Assembly: GCA_023548195.1 (NCBI GenBank)
Contig: JAJHZJ010000061.1
Coordinates: 4,422,297-4,486,296, forward strand
Length of the DNA stretch: 64,000 bases
Reading direction: 5' to 3'
DNA from: Bettongia penicillata ogilbyi
Taxonomy: Eukaryota > Chordata > Mammalia > Diprotodontia > Potoroidae
The position numbers and the translations under genes were made by a program. Of this stretch, positions 47,514 through 57,380 are shown one piece after another; the stretch's first letter is position 1; the number at the start of each line of letters is the position of its first letter. The notes under the pieces were generated by a model. It saw nothing but the letters and a program-made list of their open reading frames with translations. It ran no database searches and was not told where the DNA came from.

Positions 47514-47960
47514 TTCTATACTTTAAGAGAATCCTGCTGGACAGATGAATGATGCTTTCTTGTCTTCCCCTGACATGGCGATCTGAGGGAATCCCCTGCA
47601 CAGGTTCAATATTGAAAACCGATGGTTTCCTAGGAAACAATTAAAGGTACCTTATATTCACGGCATGCTTCTCTTTTTCAATATGTGGTAATGTGTACAT
47701 ATTTCAATTGTCACTGCCTTCTTCCTCACTACCACTATTGGTGATATATCCAGGTCACAGAATAATGTAGTGATGTTGACCTTGACTAGAAGATCTTTCA
47801 GCTGGTCCTTCAGAGGTTTCCATCTCATAGGGAGCAGTCTTCTGAGACTCCCTGAAAAATGGTTAGGAATTTTTGAGGAGAATTCTGCATGTTTTACTGT
47901 GTACATGCTCATGTCCCACTCTTGCAATAAAGGTATACCAGTCCTCACTTAGAGTTTCTT
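47514..47960 (-). pseudogene. Ty3/gypsy pol fossil, first half: RT fingers and palm
   Basis: Frame 47,948-47,658 carries 'SGSLRRLLPMRWKPLKDQL' and SPIVVVRKK (47,744-47,718), the finger region that in gypsy RTs precedes 'DYR.LNK'; here it reads 'THYHILKKRSMP'. In a shifted frame 'RFSILNLCRGFPQIAM' (about 47,625-47,580) holds the first catalytic motif with Asp replaced by Asn. FICPAGF (47,549-47,529) is the 'KTAF.CP.G.Y.F' region. The RT stops at 47,513, where the L1 sits. The Asp loss, frameshifts and stops make it inactive. The SPIVVVRKK and FICPAGF motifs favour Ty3/gypsy over vertebrate retroviruses. Confidence 0.85.
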
Positions 47961-48179
47961 CATTCAGTGATGTTTGATCATCGGGGTGGAAAGTCATTAT
48001 AGTTAGATAACTCTGGATCTCCCTTTGAATGAATGGACCTTCCATGTTTCATCACTTTTTATTTCCTCTTCTCATTTAACTTGTGGCACAACAACTCTCT
48101 GTTTTCTCTAGAGTATATATAGGACTCTTTATGTCCATCCAGGGCAGCTGTAACAGATTGTAACCTACATCTATTATTG
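47961..48179 (-). other. Gag-pol interval of the gypsy fossil
   Basis: Where a protease would be expected I see no D(S/T)G motif. Open pieces of the 48,059-48,343 and 47,863-48,045 frames cover it without recognisable domains. Confidence 0.4.
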
Positions 48180-49677
48180 TTATACCACTGCTGATCTCTT
48201 TTCATAAGATTGACATGACCTCTGGTCCCACATTTTTTCAGAGTGGAGCAGCCTACCCCATTATTCCTTTTCACAGCAGAATTTGCATGAATTGCTGCCT
48301 TAGAGCCCAGGGGAACAGGAGCAGTCACCTTCCTTGATTCCATAGTTCTCTAAAGAATAAATTTTTTAGAAAGTGATTTCTCTGGGTCAGCTCTCTTTCT
48401 CTCTTGACTTTGCCAACTCCTTATCAACAGCCTTCACACCCTGGAAAATGGCTCTGTCCTGAGGCTCTCTTCTGATGACTGAATATAACCTTGACCATCA
48501 CTTCGTGTAAGGGCCTAGTCGTATTTTTGCTCAGTTCACCACCTGAACTTCTCCATATCCTCACTAAAAACCTCATCCTCTCTCCTCCCTTTCTATTTCC
48601 ACTTTATATATTATCTTGCCTCATTAGAATATAAATTCTTTGAGGGTAGGGACTATCTTACTTGCTTTTTCCTTATCACATAGGACAGTGTCTAGTCCAT
48701 AGTACTTTAAATGCATTATCAATCCATTTATCTGTCTCTGCTATAGACCTCTCTGTAGTCAGTTTTTTCTCAAATAATTTTACTGTGTGCAGCAGCTCAT
48801 TCAATCAAATATGCTATTTTTGCATTTTCAAAATGGATTAGGTGCACTTGTAGCAATAGCTGCTTGCCATCCAGTAGTCCTGAATTTACTCAAAATAGTC
48901 TAATGAAATCTTCTTCTGACTTCCTTTCCAACTAGACTCCAAAAACCATCTTTTCACATTCAGCAAAACTCAAAAATACTCTTTCTATTCTCCCTTGGAA
49001 CTGTGATTGCTTCTCTAGCCTCTTCAAGCATTCAAACACTGGGATATCAGGGTCCTATGATTTCCTATATCCTACCAGATCAAATACTGTTCCTTTAAAA
49101 CTTTCCATCATTTTTTTCCATTTCATTTGCTCACCCCAGCTATCATATTTTGGTGGCATATGCTATATAGGACTCAAATGGTTCCTCTCTAGAAAGGTAA
49201 TGACAGCTCCTCTAAGAATTATCAAATTTCGCATAGAAAAATCCTGGCACTGGCTGGTATCCAACACTGGCTTGTTTTCTATCACCACATGTTTCATTTC
49301 TCCCATACCCATTACTCACAGCATTTTAATCCCCTTTGCAGGAATGCCTTTAATTTTATTTCTGTCTATTGGGGGGGGGGGTGTCTAGTGACGAGTTTTC
49401 AGAGATTCAACCCAAGTTCTATCTCCATCATGATGCTAGAATGTGCCACTGATTCACCTAACTTACAAATCATAGACAGGACTTTATATGACACCTTATA
49501 ACATTTGCAAAGTATTTCATATTCTTGTCCCCTCCTTCAAAAACATCATTCACAGAACTTTGAAGGGCATTCTTAATGTACTTCCTTGATACCAAGAGGC
49601 ACTCCTCATTTCAAAAATCTTTTACATGAATTCAATTCTAAAGCCTTGCACCAATGCTCTGGAGATTAAACATTCAT
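48180..49677 (-). pseudogene. PNMA-type Gag fossil of a Ty3/gypsy element
   Basis: Read from ATG 49,677-49,675. The N-terminal PNMA-type domain appears as 'EHWCKALEL' (49,659) and 'GVPLGIKEV', then 'YKVLSMICKLGES' (49,488) and 'IKGIPAKG'. The capsid region shows 'REEPFESYIAYAT' (49,187) and, in another frame, 'WKKMMESFKGTVFDLVGY' followed by 'DPDIPVFECLKRLEKQ' (about 49,120-49,000). A remnant CCHC knuckle 'KKCGTRGHVNLMKRD' near 48,235-48,190 keeps one Cys and the His. Length, about 490 codons, is close to knuckle-bearing PNMA proteins. Stops (first at codon 4) and frameshifts abolish any product. An L2 tail lies at 48,600-48,720. What I infer: it is the gag of the pol at 47,960-44,460. Confidence 0.75.
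48600..48722 (+). mobile_element. L2 3' tail inside the Gag fossil
   Basis: 'cctcattagaatataaattc', 'tttgagggtagggactatct' and 'gacagtgtctagtccatagt' match the L2 tail. If right, the Gag sequence was already present while L2 was still active. Confidence 0.6.
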
Positions 49678-50156
49678 TCTGCTTATTTTTAGCTTAATTC
49701 ATAATCACAACATACCAGCTCTGAATACTAAAGCACACAATCCTGCACTGGTTATGGTAGAACAACTTGTCAGAAAATCCTCCTGACCAATCTAAGCCTA
49801 GGGAAGGAATTGAATCTAAAAGGAGAAAGAAAAAAAAAACTTCAACATCTCTGCAGTGCTAACACATTCAAAAACAGAAAATTCAGGCAAAGTTCCACAC
49901 CCCAGTTCATATGAAGGCACCTGGAAAAGTATCACCAGTTTGAAGTACTTCGTGAATTATCTATAATTCACAAGCCCTCACCAATGGGTTTACTTTTGCC
50001 AGTAGGCTATAGGACACACTAGTTTAGCTCTCAAAAGATAATAAAACAGCAAAACAAATAACAATAAATATACCTTCATATAAACATAAGGGGCACATTT
50101 TTCTATAGTTTAACAGACTGCAATCAGTTCATATGGAATTAGCTGAGTGATCAAAC
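49678..50156. other. Sequence upstream of the Gag fossil
   Basis: Where a 5' LTR or leader of the gypsy element would lie, I see no LTR ends and no primer-binding site. Confidence 0.4.
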
Positions 50157-50270
50157 CCAAGGAATCATAGTGAATAGATCAATTTCAGTCTGGAAGGTGG
50201 CTTCCAGTAGAGCCATGGGGCTTTGTCCTTAGGATTGTTTGTTATTCATTTTTTCAGTGACTTAGATGAA

Positions 50271-50271
<1 letters not shown>

Positions 50272-50308
<37 letters not shown>

Positions 50309-50312
50309 ACAT
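50272..50312. repeat. (CA)n microsatellite
   Basis: About 17 CA units between L3 and a SINE. Confidence 0.95.
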
Positions 50313-50317
50313 GTATG

Positions 50318-50580
50318 TGTTGTTGACTGGTCAGTCATTTAAATTGTGTCTGACTCTTCATGACTCCATTTGGGTTTTTCTTGGCAAAGATACTATAGTG
50401 GTTTATCATTTTCTTCTATAGCTCATTTTATAAATGAGGGAACTGAGGCAAACAAGGTTAAGTGACTTTCCCTAGGTCACATACCTACTGTAAGAGGACA
50501 GATTTGAACTCACAGAGATTAGTTTTCTTTCACTTTCTTCGCCTCAAGTTCAGCATTCTGCCCACTGTGCAGCCTAGTTC
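50318..50580 (-). mobile_element. RTE-tailed SINE in L3
   Basis: 'ttgtgtctgactcttcatga', 'ttttcttggcaaagatacta', 'agatttgaactcacagagat' and the head 'gtgcagcctagttcccc' in reversed order. Confidence 0.8.
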
Positions 50581-50582
50581 CC

Positions 50583-50680
50583 CCATATATACACACACAT
50601 ACATATACATACATACATGTCTATATGTATATGTATATATATATATACATACACCCAAATATATAGACACACACATATAA
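50583..50680. repeat. TA/CA-rich microsatellite
   Basis: Imperfect CATA and TATG units next to the SINE head. Confidence 0.85.
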
Positions 50681-51184
50681 ATTTAATAGGGTTGGTATAT
50701 CAACCCTATTAAATTTGTGAATGACAAAAATCCAAAAGCAAAACTAATATGTCAAATGATAGAACCAAACTCCAAAGGGATCTCAAGAAGCTAGAATGAC
50801 CCAGATCTAATAAGGAGAAATTTCGCAAGGATAAAAGTTAAGTCCTATATGAGTTAAAAAAATAGTAAAATACATAGTGTCAGTCCTTAGATCTTAGAGT
50901 GATACAAACCCAGTTTGTGTCAACAGTGAGACCTGACTGATGGAAACAAACCAACCCAAATGACATTTGAGGTAGAGACATAGTATCTAAAGGTAGGGAA
51001 GTGATAGTCCCATCATATATTGCCATGGTCAGAATGGAAATATTCTGCTCAATTCTTGGGTCACAGAATTTAAAGCAAGACAGGGTTCTAAATATCATCT
51101 ACTCAACACCCTCCCCCATTTTATAGTTCTGGGCTATTTTAGGAAATACCTTCATGAGCTGGGGTGCATTCATTGGGGAGCAAG

Positions 51185-51557
51185 TCAAGTCAATTCAAAT
51201 CAACAAGAATTTGTTAAGTGCCTACTATTTGTCTACACTGTGCTAAGCACTAGGGATAAAAAGTAAGGGAAAACAACAATAGCAACAATAACCAGTCCCT
51301 ACTCTCAAGGAGCTCACAGTCTAATGGAGGATAAAACATGCAAACAACTATGTGCAAACAAGATATATCTAGGGCAAATAGGAGATCATCTTAAGAGGAA
51401 GGTAGTAGATCATCTTAAGATTAAGGGAAGGTATTAAGAGGGATTGAGAAAGGCTACTTATAAAAGAAATGATTTTGGTTGGTACCTGAAAGAAGTCAAA
51501 GAAACCAAGAGGAGGTGAAGAGAGAGAGCATTCCAGGCAAGGGAAGGAGGGGGACAG
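51185..51557 (+). mobile_element. Ancient interspersed repeat split by a solo LTR
   Basis: 'attt gttaagtgcctactat'-type opening, 'tcaaggagctcacagtctaa' and 'gagcattccaggcaagggaa'. It seems to resume after the LTR at 'gacaatgaaaataggccaca' (52,003). Confidence 0.6.
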
Positions 51558-52002
51558 TGTAATGGTAATTTAAATGAGAAGATCTTTCCCATTCATTAAT
51601 AGGCCCATGGGACCTGCTTAAGTCACATGGAAGCCTGAGTCACATGGAACAGGAAGGGGTGGAGCAGGAAGGATGGAACAGGAAGACACAGAGCTAGAGT
51701 AGACCTGAGAGGAAATTTGGTCAGAGTAGTCACAACTGAGGGAGAGAGGAGGCAGACAGCTAGGCTCCTGAGTGTTTGTTTATGGGAAGGCCCCAGCATG
51801 GGGAAGGCTTGAGGGTAGTGTTATCCTCTCATTGTTATTGTGTATAGATTTTTGTTACTATGATGGATTTGGCTTTCTGGTGTCTAAATAAATGTTTTTG
51901 TTCTTTCTTCCATGTGGAGAATCTGTTGCATTTCATGATTCACAAGTAAGCTGTGATATTCATAACCACTGTGGGTACTGTGAATATCGTACTGGCGCTA
52001 TG
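51558..52002 (+). mobile_element. Solo LTR, same family as 32,742-33,174
   Basis: Begins TGTAATGG. The polyadenylation signal AATAAA is at 51,887-51,892. The end is near 'actggcgctatg', with GACAG (51,553-51,557) and GACAA (52,003-52,007) as a near-perfect 5-bp duplication. Shared with the other copy: 'gaagatctttccca', 'gtcacatgga', 'cttccatgtggaga', 'ctgtgaatat.gtact'. It carries tandem 'ggaacaggaag' units at 51,645-51,685. No ORFs. Confidence 0.8.
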
Positions 52003-52029
52003 GACAATGAAAATAGGCCACATGTGACT

Positions 52030-52620
52030 TCGAGGCCCTAGGTTCCCCACCTTGGACTACACCTTTGTATTTAGACATCTGTGGTTATGAATGTTATTAC
52101 TATGCCTCTTCTTGGGTAGAAGACTATAGTCTTCTGTGAATTTCTATGCACTTCCCACAAATGTTTCTATGTCTTACCTGCTTCTTTCTCTGTATCTGAT
52201 TTTGCTTGGGTTTTTGTGGGCATTTTCCTCTTCATATCCCCATTTTCTATTTCAATCCCTCTTTATCAGATCAGAAAATTTCTAGGCAAATATTCATTTT
52301 TACTATCCTGTCAGATTCACTCCATCTCTTCTCCATTTTTTCTGTATCTGAAATTATAGTACAAATGTCCAAATCCTATTCTCAAAAACCATTTTCACAA
52401 CCAGCTATTTTATTCCTTATGTCTGTCTTTCCTTCTGAAACTTCTTCTCTCATTTTTCAGACCTGATGAAACAAATACTTATGCCAGTTAGGTCTTCAGT
52501 TTCTTCCTTAGTGTTCCAGAATTTCAAGAGATACTTTATAGGTTCCTTCTTATATTATCATTTGCCCCTGCATGAATAATGAGAGGTGGATATTAGTCCT
52601 TAATTTTTACAAGTCTCAGA
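52030..52620. other. Unique T- and C-rich sequence
   Basis: Nothing recognised beyond the possible end of the interrupted ancient repeat. Confidence 0.35.
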
Positions 52621-52624
52621 AGTA

Positions 52625-52832
52625 CCCCACAGGATCACAGATCTAGAGGAGAAAGGAATGGCAGAAGTCATTTATTCCAACTCCCCTCATTTTACAGATG
52701 AGGAAACTGAGGCTCAAGGCAGTTAAGTAGCTTACTCAAGGTTCATAAGTAATAATTGCCAGAGGCAAGATTTGAATTTCGGCCTTCTGCCTCCAGAGTC
52801 AGTGACTTTTTGCCTGTGTGTTATCCTAGACA
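52625..52832 (-). mobile_element. MIR/CORE-type SINE
   Basis: 'cccctcattttacagatgag', 'gaaactgaggctcaaggcag' and 'gcaagatttgaatttcggcc' in reversed order. Confidence 0.7.
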
Positions 52833-53034
52833 CATGTTGTGGTAAGAAAATATACATCTTACTTGTTCCTATAAGGTTGTTACAGACCACCTCAAGTAGA
52901 GCTCAGCAAGGACTGGTCAACTAATGCTACCTCTCCCTTCTTCCAGAAACTTTTAGAAGAACCTATGTTGCATGGGAAGCTGCATTTTCTTTAGAGGGTT
53001 CAACTCTTGTCTATGGAAAGAGACTAAAGGTTAA

Positions 53035-53290
53035 AGTGGCTAGGTGGTGCCATAGTGCACAGAGTGCTGGACCTGGAGTCAGAAAGACCTGAGTTCAAAT
53101 ATGGCCTCAGACATCTACTAACTTAACGACCCTGGGCAAGTCATTAACTGTAAAATGGGGATAATAATAACACTGACCCAATAGGGTTATTTTAAAGATA
53201 AGCTGAGACATTTATAAAGTGCTTAGCACAATACCTGACACATAGAAAGCACTATATTATTAGGCTATTTTATTATTATTGTTATGAATT
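53035..53290 (+). mobile_element. tRNA-derived SINE
   Basis: Complete: head 'gtggctaggtggtgccatag', 'gtgctggacctggagtcaga', B box 'gagttcaaatatggcctcag', tail 'gacacatagaaagcactata'. Confidence 0.85.
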
Positions 53291-55230
53291 TTACTCCAGT
53301 GCTCTAGCAAGTCAGTTGTCCTTACCTTTCATCTCTATGTCACATTCTGCCACCCTCTGACCTCATGACAAAGGTTTGAATCCTCCTCTGATTTTGCAGA
53401 TTTTTTAAAATTTTTTATTTTCCTTCTAGATCACTTTTTTCATTCTTACAAGAAATGTTTCATTCTCTCTGATAATCCAAAAAAGTAGAAAGGCATTCCT
53501 GTAACTTTCTGCTTTGGGTATACACACGGATGTTATTAGGTGCTATAAGCAAAGTAAATATGGTTCCACCTATGAAATTCCCTTGAAAAGTCCTCTCATC
53601 CTCCATATTTGTCAGAGCTGATTGCCAGTTCTTGCTACTGATTCTTTCCACCAGCTGCCTGTTTTCTACACCTATTTGCTCTGCTGAAGACTCTGTCACC
53701 AGGAGATCCTATGTAAGGATGTTTTTAGACAGCAAGTTGTCCTACTTTTCTCTTTTCTTTTCTCTTGATATCTGAAAGTACTTGTTCAGATATATTTGAT
53801 CTTAGCAGACTCCTGCCAAAACCCTAAAGTGAACAGTAGCTGCTTTTAGCTTGTCATCTATAGGGTGGGTTTTTTTTTTCCTTTACTGAATTCAGCTACT
53901 ATTTATTTATCATCTCTTTCTTTCTCATTTCCTCTCTTATTGCTGATATCAGGTACTCTCTATTTGATAATTTTCTTTTCCCTGTGTAACTATCTTCTCT
54001 CTCCTCTCCATAAAATGCTAGTAATATATTCTTCCCACCCAGTCAGTACAATAGATGAAAAGATTAATGACCTAATATCTTTAAATTTAAATCTATAGAA
54101 GTAGAATTCTCTGCAAGTATTCAATGTTATTCTTAATCTTTTGAAGTTTTGATATTTTATTTTATGACTTATTTTAGAAGTCATGAAAAAAGGATACTTA
54201 GGATATTATAATAGAAATGCTTAATAACCTATTTTGATTTTAATTTGGTATACTTTGTATATCATATGTGTTAATTATCTAATGCTATCATTAGACATCT
54301 CACCACCTTGGAGTTGGCATCTGCTAAAACCTTTAATAATTAAGACAGAAACAATTCCTATCCACTGGTTGCTACAATGGGAATGAAATACTGAACAGTA
54401 ACATAATGAAAATTATAGGAATGGTAGAGAGTACCTTGGTATTGGCCTACTACCTTCTTTAAAATTCCCAGATAGTTCAGTATATTTTAGCCTTGGTGAA
54501 ATCAACAAAATGTATGCTCAACTGAATTGAATTTGTATCATCTATTCATCCATCCATCTATCTATCTGTCTGTATGTCTACAAATAGAGTTTTTTTCATT
54601 TCTCAAGATATAGTTCAACAAAGCAATACTGTTAGACATTGCCTCTTTTAAAGATACTGAATATGTGTGCATAGTCTATGTCTGTGGTGAAAAGGACAGA
54701 TAAATAGATAATCAGATACAACATAGACTATATTATATATTATTTATATCTATATACGTGCATACATATATAATTATTATCTGTAAGAGAGGCATCATGA
54801 AACATTACTGCTTTTAAAGCTTGGTCTGCTTCTGAAGGAGATGAAAACATATGGAAACAATTATTTATTTGGTGACTTCTGCTTTAAATACATAACAGAA
54901 ATACTGAAAAACTGGAAGATAATTATCAGCAAGTATGGAGGATACTTAAAATCAAAGGTTGAATCAAATTTTCAGTGAAGAGAGGAGGAAGAGGAAGAAA
55001 ATTGCCAGAAGACGGTTCTATGATATTCCTTGTAAAGAGTCTGGTTAACAATGATTTGTTAAAACTGCTTATTTTAAAAGCCAATGGATTTTATGAATTT
55101 ATGTTTGAGCCTGGCTCAGTTAATATGGTCTGCTATCAAAGCTAAAATAAAGATACAAGAATCCTCGAATGATATTGCTCTCAAAGACAAGTATTTTCCT
55201 TAGGTGATCTTTAACTCCTATGACTTCTAT
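53291..55230. other. Unique sequence
   Basis: Contains a tetranucleotide repeat at 54,545-54,580 and an open minus-strand piece (53,460-53,699) whose product I do not recognise. No gene is supported. Confidence 0.35.
54545..54580. repeat. TCCA/TCTA/TCTG tetranucleotide repeat
   Basis: About eight imperfect tetranucleotide units. Confidence 0.8.
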
Positions 55231-55231
55231 G

Positions 55232-55480
55232 CTAATAATGATAATAACTAGCATTTATGTAACACTTTAAAAAGCACTTTGCACATATTATTTAATTTGA
55301 TCCCCACAATCACCTTGTTATGTGTTATTCTGATCTCCATTTTGCAGTTGAGGAAACTGAGGCAGAGAGAGGTTAAATGACTTGTCCAGGATCACTGAGT
55401 GTCTGAGGTGGATTTGAACTCAGGATCTCTTAACTCCAAGTAACTTTAGTACTCTTGCCACTATGCCACCTATGATGCAT
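55232..55480 (-). mobile_element. MIR/CORE-type SINE
   Basis: 'gcatttatgtaacactttaa', 'tctccattttgcagttgagg', 'gtggatttgaactcaggatc' and the head 'tgccactatgccacc' in reversed order. Confidence 0.75.
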
Positions 55481-56713
55481 CCATTAAAAATTTAGTTGTG
55501 TTCATCTTTGAGTAGCACATTGGACTCCATGCAGGTCTCTTCTAACTCTGCAGTTGACTCATTTGGCTAATTTTGCTTATCCTCTTTGCTTGGGCAACCC
55601 ACTTATGATCAAGGCATGACAAGAAAGTGAGGGAAGTATGACCTTGGATATTAAAAGCCTTTAGTGGCCTTCAGCAGCTTTTCTTCTTATACTCAGTTTA
55701 TCTGTAATTGAAAAGCAGGCAAAAGAGCATACCTAAATGAAAATGGCACTATACAAGTTCTTTTCCCCCTGCTTAATTACTTGCATCCATGTGGCTTAAT
55801 GTTGGGAGGAAAATCTACAAGAATTTTTTCTCCTTTATATTCTGAGCCAGAAAATGTTATCTCTATGTACTCCGACTCAAAAAGCCAATTCTCACCCGAA
55901 CTAAATTCAAGTTCCAGTATAAGTAAGAAGATAGAGCAGGTTATTTTCAAAGAATTCAAACTATTTTGGTGTTACATAAAAACGTATATATCATATTTTA
56001 AAATCTGGCTTTCTACACTTGCCTTACTTATGATTCAGATACATGTTCATTCAATCCACAGGTATTTATCCTATGTTTACCATGGGCTTACTATTATCTT
56101 ACCAGCAGAGATAAGCAAAGGACTGCCTTAAAATTTGTTAGGACTTGCAAAGTCAGATCAGCCAAAGAAGCCTTTTATAACTCACCTCTTCAACTCCTTC
56201 TCCACCCCCATCCTCCACCCCTAACCTCGAACAGAAATTCTTTTAGAAGGTTATCTCAGCAATAACACAGGATGCTCACTAACCCTTGTCCAATTTCCAA
56301 ACTTCAAAAAAGATGCAAGAACAATGTTTTTAACAGTACAAGTATTCCCACCACTAATTCAGATTGCAGCCCCTCCTTGACTTGGTTGTTTCTACACCGT
56401 GGTAATTTTTTTAAAGCCATTTTCTGATGGTCACTGTTTTGGTGATGACACTCTCTGAACTTAGCAAGGTTGTCCTTGGGGGGCAGACATAGAATCCATA
56501 CCTGAAGCCTTCCCAGGCTGATTGAACCTAACAAAGCAAGTGCTCTATTGCCATAGCCTCTGAGAACTTTTGGTGACCTTCAGGCAAAAATGACAGATAA
56601 GAGTGCCACCTTAATTCTCACACACAATGTTGAATTTCTGTTCATTCTATTATACACATTTCCCTATCCTTAACTTTGCTCCTGGAGATTTTAAAGAAGC
56701 AGCTAACAAAATA
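55481..56713. other. Unique sequence
   Basis: A 116-codon frame (55,781-56,131) has no domain and overlaps a minus-strand frame; I treat it as chance. No repeats recognised. Confidence 0.35.
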
Positions 56714-57243
56714 TAATTGGTCTTGGGGGGAGGAGCCAAGATAGTGGAGTAGAAAGACTCATGTATGCTAGCTCTGAACCCACAGCCCATAAATTTTCTG
56801 TAAAAAGAACTCCCCACAAATTCTGGAGCACTGCAAGCCTCGCAGAAACACAGTGGAAGAGATTTCCATTCTAGAGAGCCCTGGAAAGCTGTCCCTAGAG
56901 ATCCATCATGCTCCGGACAGCGGAGCCCACCCCTGCCCTGCCCTGCCTGTGTGGCCCCAGAGGAGCAGATCTGAGCAGGCTTCAGGGATGGAATCTCCGG
57001 CAGCCGCAAAGGTTCCCTCCACCCACAGGCACTACAGGTCAGTGAGAGAGACTTCTGGGCTGGCCAAGAGGGGAGTGGGATGTCTCCATGACTCGGGCCC
57101 CCTCGGGAGGCAGCAGCAGCCAGGCACTCCCGGAGCAGGCAGGAGTTCTGCTCCATTACTGAAGATCTCTCCATAACCCCCCTGAGGGAACTGAGCCTGG
57201 GAGGCGGCCCTGCCCCCACCTGAGCACCAGAACTTAAGCTCAC
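56650..57243 (-). other. Long antisense open frame over the HAL1 5' UTR
   Basis: A 197-codon frame lies on the strand opposite the 5' UTR. A homologous stretch in the same relative frame (SAPEFVGSS, ICSS) is open in the reversed HAL1 at 25,782-26,048. It extends past the element's start into flanking DNA, so the N- or C-terminal part is not family sequence. High GC makes long open frames easy by chance. Confidence 0.3.
56714..56724. repeat. HAL1 target-site duplication, left
   Basis: TAATTGGTCTT, identical to 59,560-59,570. Confidence 0.9.
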
Positions 57244-57380
57244 ATTGAATAGCAGCCATGCCCATGTGGAAAGCCCTGAGGCTGGGGAGCAGCATTTGAA
57301 TCTCAGACCCCAAGCACTAGCTGGGAAGATCTAGGCGGGGGTGGACAGGAATCTCAGAAGACAAGTAACTGGCTGGGAAA

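Larger units (their letters stand above)
50157..51140 (+). mobile_element. CR1/L3 LINE, split by a microsatellite and a SINE
   Basis: 50,157-50,271 ('tttttcagtgacttagatga') continues at 50,690 ('taaatttgtgaatgacaaaa', 'gggatctcaagaagctagaa') and 'agtgagacctgactgatgga'-type wording near 50,930. The L3 order is kept. Confidence 0.7.

Noticed and set aside
44460..49677. Identification of the gypsy fossil as the SIRH/RTL1 relic
   Set aside because: The Gag has PNMA-type N-terminal and capsid wording, which SIRH/RTL proteins lack, so a PNMA/Gypsy12-type origin fits better.
44460..49677. Reading the fossil as a vertebrate endogenous retrovirus
   Set aside because: No envelope, no retroviral Gag and no LTR seen. 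RT and Gag motifs fit Ty3/gypsy.
53460..53699. 79-codon minus-strand frame with protein-like composition
   Set aside because: No family recognised, no splice context and no polyadenylation signal; too short to support as a gene.
55781..56131. 116-codon plus-strand frame
   Set aside because: No domain and no repeats in it, and an overlapping minus-strand frame is open too. AT-rich DNA gives such frames by chance.
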